Shown here piece after piece: positions 59,151 through 64,000 of a DNA stretch of 64,000 nt. Every line of letters starts with the position of its first letter. The stretch's first letter is position 1. Source of the stretch: Gnetum montanum (taxonomy: Eukaryota > Streptophyta > Gnetopsida > Gnetales > Gnetaceae). The position numbers were made by a program, and so were the translations under genes. The stretch spans positions 92,324 through 156,323 of the forward strand of contig MNCI01000273.1 of NCBI GenBank assembly GCA_015680685.1, read 5' to 3'. The notes under the pieces were generated by a model. The model did not search any database. It was not told the origin of the DNA and worked only from the letters and a program-made list of their open reading frames with translations.

Positions 59151-59339
59151 ACAATTCAACCAGATTTAGAGGTAGGCTGAATTGCGGCTATGATTTCATG
59201 TTCTGATCCTACATATCAAACAAAAGTAGATTAAGTGGCATTTGTGTGATATATTTTTTCAAAAAAATGTTAAGATTATGCAAAATAGTATAGTAATAAA
59301 ACACCATGAAGCATGACAATGTCAAAATATAGTAAAATG

Positions 59340-59770
59340 AGATATATAAGGCAAAGTAATGTCATAAATGATATCAACCTATGCCAGATGAAGGTGAAAC
59401 AAGGTCAAATGTGGTCAAAATGATAAAAACATGACATCAAATGGGATAAAAATGGTACAATATGATATCAAACAATGTTAACTGAAATTCTAACAATGAG
59501 AAAATGATATCAAATGATGAAAAATGATGTTAAGACAACGAAAAATGATGTTGAATGGTTTTTAACATGGCCAAATGAAGTCAAAACTATGAAAAATGAC
59601 ACCAGTGATATCAAATAATAAAAAATGATGTCAAAATAATGGAAAAAACTATTAAGTAGGGGAGAACAAGGTTGAATGGTGCCAAATATCAAAAAATGAT
59701 ATTAAATGATACCAAATGAGATCAAATGATGTTAACTAGGTCAAACTTGGTCAAATAAGATTATAGTAGG
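59340..59770. repeat. Degenerate ATGATATCAAATGATG repeats
   Basis: Many short units of the type ATGATATCAAATGATGAAAA with variable spacing, upstream of the solo LTR. Confidence 0.65.
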
Positions 59771-59818
59771 TTAGAAATAATATAAATAGTAATATTTTTT
59801 TTATTTGAAATTTTTATG

Positions 59819-59823
59819 ATTGG
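59819..59823. repeat. Target-site duplication of solo LTR, left
   Basis: ATTGG, identical to 60720-60724. Confidence 0.9.
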
Positions 59824-60719
59824 TGATGAAGTGAATTTTTTCTAGCTCTAATATTGAATATTTGATATCAGAGACCTGATATCAGATACCCAATATTGAG
59901 GACCAAGAAGTGATGTTGGATATCCGATATCGAAGGATGTGTGTCGACCTATAAATATAACACCTAGGTACATGGTTTGGACTATCTGTTGTCATAGTGT
60001 AATAGAGCTCTTGCAAGTTTTCTTCCCTAGAGTTAGAGTATTTTCCCAAGTGCCCAAAATAGGAGTCATTAAGTATACAGATCTTTATTTAAGCACTATT
60101 GTACTTAAGCACAATAGTGTGTGCATTAATAAAGACAAGCTTTCTCATAAACCTTACAAAAATTTGGCTAGATTAAATATTTTCTTCATGCATTCAATGT
60201 TTTTAGCAAATTTATTTAATGCTTTTATGTAATTAAGGTAAATTAATCTAAATTAAGCTAGATTAAATAGCAATTAATTAAGCACATAAGTACGACCACT
60301 CTGAGCATGCACATGAGGCTTGGTAATCCCAATAATGATAAACGTTTGATAATACAACAATGTTATAAGTGTTTAGGAAGTGCATGGAAAGTGGAACCAA
60401 ATACTTATGTTAGGATTAGTTATACATTGGTTAGTTAGTTAGATTAAATTAGCAATTAAATTACTTCATTCTTTTCATCCTTTATTTTAAGCACCCAAAA
60501 CATAAAACATAAAAATAATAAAATTATGTCTCAATTACACTTAACCATACCTTTGCATATCAAAAGTGTAATTGGGAAGACAATGAATGACTGTTAGGAA
60601 AAATTCACTTTGTAGAGGCTACTATATCTGAATAAAAAGGGTCCATGGAATTCAATTAGATTGTGCTTGAATGCTTAGTGATTTGTATTGTTGAGCATAA
60701 GGGTATTCACTACTCATCA
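59824..60719 (+). repeat. R1 solo LTR
   Basis: 896 bases, TGATGAAGTG to ACTCATCA, flanked by ATTGG on both sides with no internal element sequence. Similar to the D LTR along its length, including GATATC palindromes at 59860-59935 and the TATA box at 59950-59957. Best read as the product of LTR-LTR recombination of a former full copy. Confidence 0.9.
59950..59957 (+). promoter_or_regulatory. TATA box of the solo LTR
   Basis: TATAAATA in CGACCTATAAATATAACACC. Confidence 0.6.
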
Positions 60720-60724
60720 ATTGG
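60720..60724. repeat. Target-site duplication of solo LTR, right
   Basis: ATTGG, followed by AATAAAT. Confidence 0.9.
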
Positions 60725-61249
60725 AATAAATAAAAATCAAATGAAAATAAGTTTTAAACTTCCAAAATATGTGAGAAGTTAAATAAAACATGTTAAAAAT
60801 TGTTAAAATAGGTAAAAAGCTACAAAATAGGGTGTAAACTATTAAGATTAGGAAAATGCTAGAGAAAATATGTTGTAAACTATCAAAATAATGGAAACAC
60901 AAGAAAATTGAAAAAATATTACAAAAAATAGAAAAATCTTATAGAAATAGAAAAATATTGTGAAAATTGGTAGTAAACTACTAGAAGAGAAGTTCTTTTG
61001 GTAAAAATAATTAAAAAGGATAAAATTTTATATTTTCAACATTCAGAGGTATTTTCTTCCATATATGAATATCCAAAAAATCAACCTCAATGTGCATAGG
61101 CCATTCCATCAATGTATAGGTAGTTTGGAATGGATTCTTAGCTTGTGAGATCCACTAGAATAGATTGTGACCACATTGGGTGAAGGCTTTGGCATGTAGG
61201 ATACACTGTGATGGTGCTTGAGCTTGTTTTGGCTTGGTTTTAGATGGCA
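60725..61249. other. Unassigned stretch
   Basis: AT-rich, with worn GTTAAAAT/GTAAACTA-type repeats at 60770-60980; no gene. Confidence 0.4.
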
Positions 61250-62645
61250 AAAGTTTGGTACATTGGTCTACACATTATCCTATCTTGTAGGGATTGTTTC
61301 CAAAAGTATAAGGATCAAATATCAAATCTAGAAAGGAATTTGGCAAAGTTCTTGAAGCTTGAAATCTCCTACTGTAGCACCTTGGATTTGGTATAGAAAT
61401 ATGCTATTTTAAAGGTGTTATGAGGAAAGTGGATTTTTTTAGATGTCCACACGTTTGCATATACATTGGTCAAACATGTATGGAATAATTACCAATGTAT
61501 CCCACTTTTGTAGTAAGGTTTGTGGAGGTTTTGACCACATCTTTGGCCTTTCTAAATTTCCATGTTGGCACTAAGAAGGAGGAGTAAAATCTGCATTGTT
61601 TGGAATTACATGAAACAAAAGTAAAGGATTTCCAATGCTCACACATTGGAATATACATTGATCAACATGTAGGACATAAATGTATAATGTATAGACATCC
61701 TTGGATAAGTTTGTGATGCTTTGAATGAGAATTTTGGAATTCCAAAGCTCCCAAGGTAGTGGCTAGGGTTTTGATAGAAGATCTATAATTTTCAAGGTTG
61801 TACAAGCCACGATACAGGTTTGGTTTAAATCCCACATTGGAATATACTTTGGAAAACATGTGGAGCATAAATTCATAATGTATTTATCATACTTAACAAT
61901 TTTATTAGACTTTTCAACTAAGTTTTTAACCACCCTGAGCTCCTAGTACAGTAGCTAGGATTTTGACTAAAAATCTATATTTCTTGGAACCATATTGATC
62001 ATGTTTTGAGTTTTTTAGATGCCTCACATTAGAATTTACATTGACCAACACATGAGGCATAAATTCCCAACATGAAGTATTTAGCTTAGAAAAATTTAAG
62101 GTTTTTTTGATTTAGTTTGTGATGTCTATAGTCATCTATGTCTATGCCTATGGTTTTTGAAGGAAAATTGAAGTTTGAAGGCTATTCTAACCATGGTGAA
62201 GATCTAATAAGATTTCCTCATTGGCATATATTTTGGGTAATGTGTGGGGTATATATGCCAAACATGTATATCAATTTTGGATAGATTTTAGAGCTTTTCT
62301 GATAAGGTTTTGACCTCTCTATTTTTCTACTATAGTAGCTAGTATTTTGTAGCAAGATTGATGTCTTCTAAGGTTGTTTAAGATAAATTTCAAGTTTTTT
62401 TAATGTGCCCACATTAGCATATACATTTTCCAACGTATAGGACATAAATGCCAATGTATAGTGTCATAAAAAACACATTTCTAGAGTTTAAATAGTAAAT
62501 TTATAAGTCAGCTTTCTTTGTTGGATTTTGTGGGCCCTACCTAGCCACTGTCAAGAAAATTTAGACATCTTAAAAATTTGTGGTAGCTCTTCACATTAGC
62601 ATATACATTAGCCAACATGTGGAACTTTTGGCAACCATTTGGGAC
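61250..62645. repeat. Satellite-like tandem array, ~192-bp unit
   Basis: The anchor CACATTRGMATATACATT recurs with its G(C/A)ATATACATT part at 61457, 61649, 61840, 62032, 62224, 62417 and 62599, spacings 192, 191, 192, 192, 193 and 182. A partial earlier copy lies near 61261. Units also share TAGCTAGG.TTTTGA and AATGTATA blocks. Divergence between units is high, so the array is old. Confidence 0.85.
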
Positions 62646-63820
62646 GTGACCGCCAATGAGTTTCATCGAACAGGATTTATGTGCTTGCTGGTCTCTGGCA
62701 ACACCAAGGCCCAGATACCTCTAAATAGACTCAGTAGTTAATATGAGTATGTGTATGTGCTGTTGTCGTATGTTTTTGTAGAAAATGAAATGATTGGGTT
62801 GTGTGTAAAACTATAAATAACTTATCTTAAAGAGATTCAACCAACTTTGCAAAGTACTGTGAGTTGCTAAGAGTTCTTATTCTGTTCAATTGCCTAGTTT
62901 CTGTGGTCCTTATAATAGCTACTTGTAAGAAATAAATTTTTGCAAAAACATTTGAGCATAACTCTACAAATCTACTTCTAATTTTCCCCAGAGAAAAATA
63001 TAGTTCCACAAGAAAACTAGAAATAGAGCGAGATTCAATGGAAATAGAAAGAAGAGAAAAAGAAAGTAGATTTGTGTGAAGATCTCAAATGTTTAAACAA
63101 GGTAAAATGATATGAGTAAACAATTCACAATAAAGTTATCCCAAATTTAATAACTATGAATTGTTCAAACTTCCAAGGCTCAAATAAGCAATTTCTTCAA
63201 GATAATCCTACTATGCTACCCAAAAAAATGCTGCATAAACTATCATGTGCCAGACTCTATTTTGGCTAGATAATGGATGTCAATAATTGAATTCAACATA
63301 ACCTTCAAAAGACTTGACAATTTATGATTGAAATACCATGGAAATTCACTTTAAAGATAAAAGAAGCTATTCTGGTCCTATCAAAATACCAAAGATTTTC
63401 TGAACCCTCTTGACTATTGAATCATTCAATGGCTTGACTACATGCAGAGGCTCTCTTACAACAATCTCAATAGCAGTTCTTATACATTACACAATACTAA
63501 AATTCACTACTAAAATGATCTTAAGGCTTTCAAACACAAGCTCTTCTATGGAAAAATTTTAATAGAAATTTTCTATTATGCAACAAGAACAATAAGAGCA
63601 ATTTAAAAATCCAAAAATTACTTGCCAAGCATGATACTATCTAAACCACTAGCTAAAAAATTTAGACAAAATAAAAAATAATAAGCATAACTCACACGAC
63701 TATGACAAAGAGGTTGAAATGTTGTCTTTAACAAATCATCTTATAAGCAATCTTTCACAATGTCTTCTTTTCCAATGCTCTTCTCCCCCTTAGTGAGACC
63801 CCCATTTTCCTTCCTATGCT
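62646..63820. other. Unassigned; possibly LTR sequence on the minus strand
   Basis: An abrupt rise in GC at 62646-62720 marks a junction with the satellite. No gene recognised. With the TATA box at 63828 it could be a long minus-strand LTR, but ends are not defined. Confidence 0.3.
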
Positions 63821-63827
63821 TGAAGCC

Positions 63828-64000
63828 CTTTTATAGGCTCTCATAGGTAGTTAGGTAACTTACAAAAATTTTGGGTGGTTATAACCATCATAGAGATAAA
63901 CAAGCTACAGTTGACAAGTGGCCCATTCAGTTGCCAAATGGTCACCATGGAAAATAAAAAGTTGTAGTTGACAAGTGGGCTTTGTAGTGGTTATAACCAC
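63828..64000 (-). promoter_or_regulatory. Promoter-like segment with TATA box and GGTTATAACC palindromes
   Basis: Minus-strand TATAAAAG at 63828-63835. Upstream on that strand lie GGTTATAACC (63877-63886), a two-copy AGTTGACAAGTGG repeat (near 63911 and 63967), and the 14-bp palindrome GTGGTTATAACCAC ending at 64000. The layout is like a U3 promoter. The window ends here, so this is tentative. Confidence 0.35.

Noticed and set aside
62706-62722. Firm call of a Copia primer binding site
   Set aside because: Several mismatches to TGGTATCAGAGCC and no clear LTR end beside it; kept only as a weak hint.

Overview
The window is plant nuclear DNA, AT-rich and almost entirely repetitive. I found no intact host gene, rRNA or tRNA. 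The retroelement families seen (Ty3/gypsy Tat-like pol with two RNase H domains, a Copia RNase H fragment, LTR elements primed by a tRNA-Asp-like PBS) are typical of seed plants. The density of old, decayed, nested copies suggests a large genome, possibly a gymnosperm or another big-genome lineage; the sequence does not settle which.

The main content is one family of short LTR elements, called R1 here. Copies are A (1-6150, minus, cut by the window edge), B (7080-14427, minus), C (42058-49257, minus), D (23426-30987, plus) and a solo LTR (59824-60719, plus). B, C, D and the solo LTR each have a perfect 5-bp target-site duplication. All LTRs begin TGATGA and end ATCA. All carry GATATC-type palindromes just upstream of a TATA box. 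The PBS matches TGGCACCGTTGCCGGGGA or decayed versions of it. R1 copies encode a Gag-like region; B and C also encode a retroviral-type aspartic protease. No copy has reverse transcriptase, RNase H or integrase, so R1 looks non-autonomous (TR-GAG-like). A and D lack the protease segment. D instead carries a decayed 398-codon coiled-coil frame before its 3' LTR.

Around these lie older layers. A Tat-lineage element, G, on the minus strand has Gag-protease at 36.6-40.0 kb and RT, gRNase H, aRNase H and integrase at 19.6-22.9 kb. It is split by D and by a plus-strand decayed gene-like stretch (31.2-36.0 kb) that contains a 506-bp tandem duplication. A second Tat-type pol, F, lies at 55.8-59.15 kb, minus. 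A Copia RNase H fragment lies at 54.06-54.48 kb, minus. C is inserted in repeat sequence beside G.

The rest is tandem repeats (a ~192-bp satellite at 61.25-62.65 kb, a 174-bp two-part repeat at 50.7-51.1 kb, several shorter arrays) and AT-rich sequence with no recognisable feature. Decay throughout is dominated by C-to-T and G-to-A changes: PBS copies differ mainly by transitions, and broken frames carry stops where Gln, Arg or Trp codons would fit, as expected for long-methylated plant transposons.

The observations most worth following are the paired-arm hairpins in the B LTR, the GATATC promoter array, the shared TGT|GAA insertion context, the extra coiled-coil frame in D, and the antisense gene-like insert in G.
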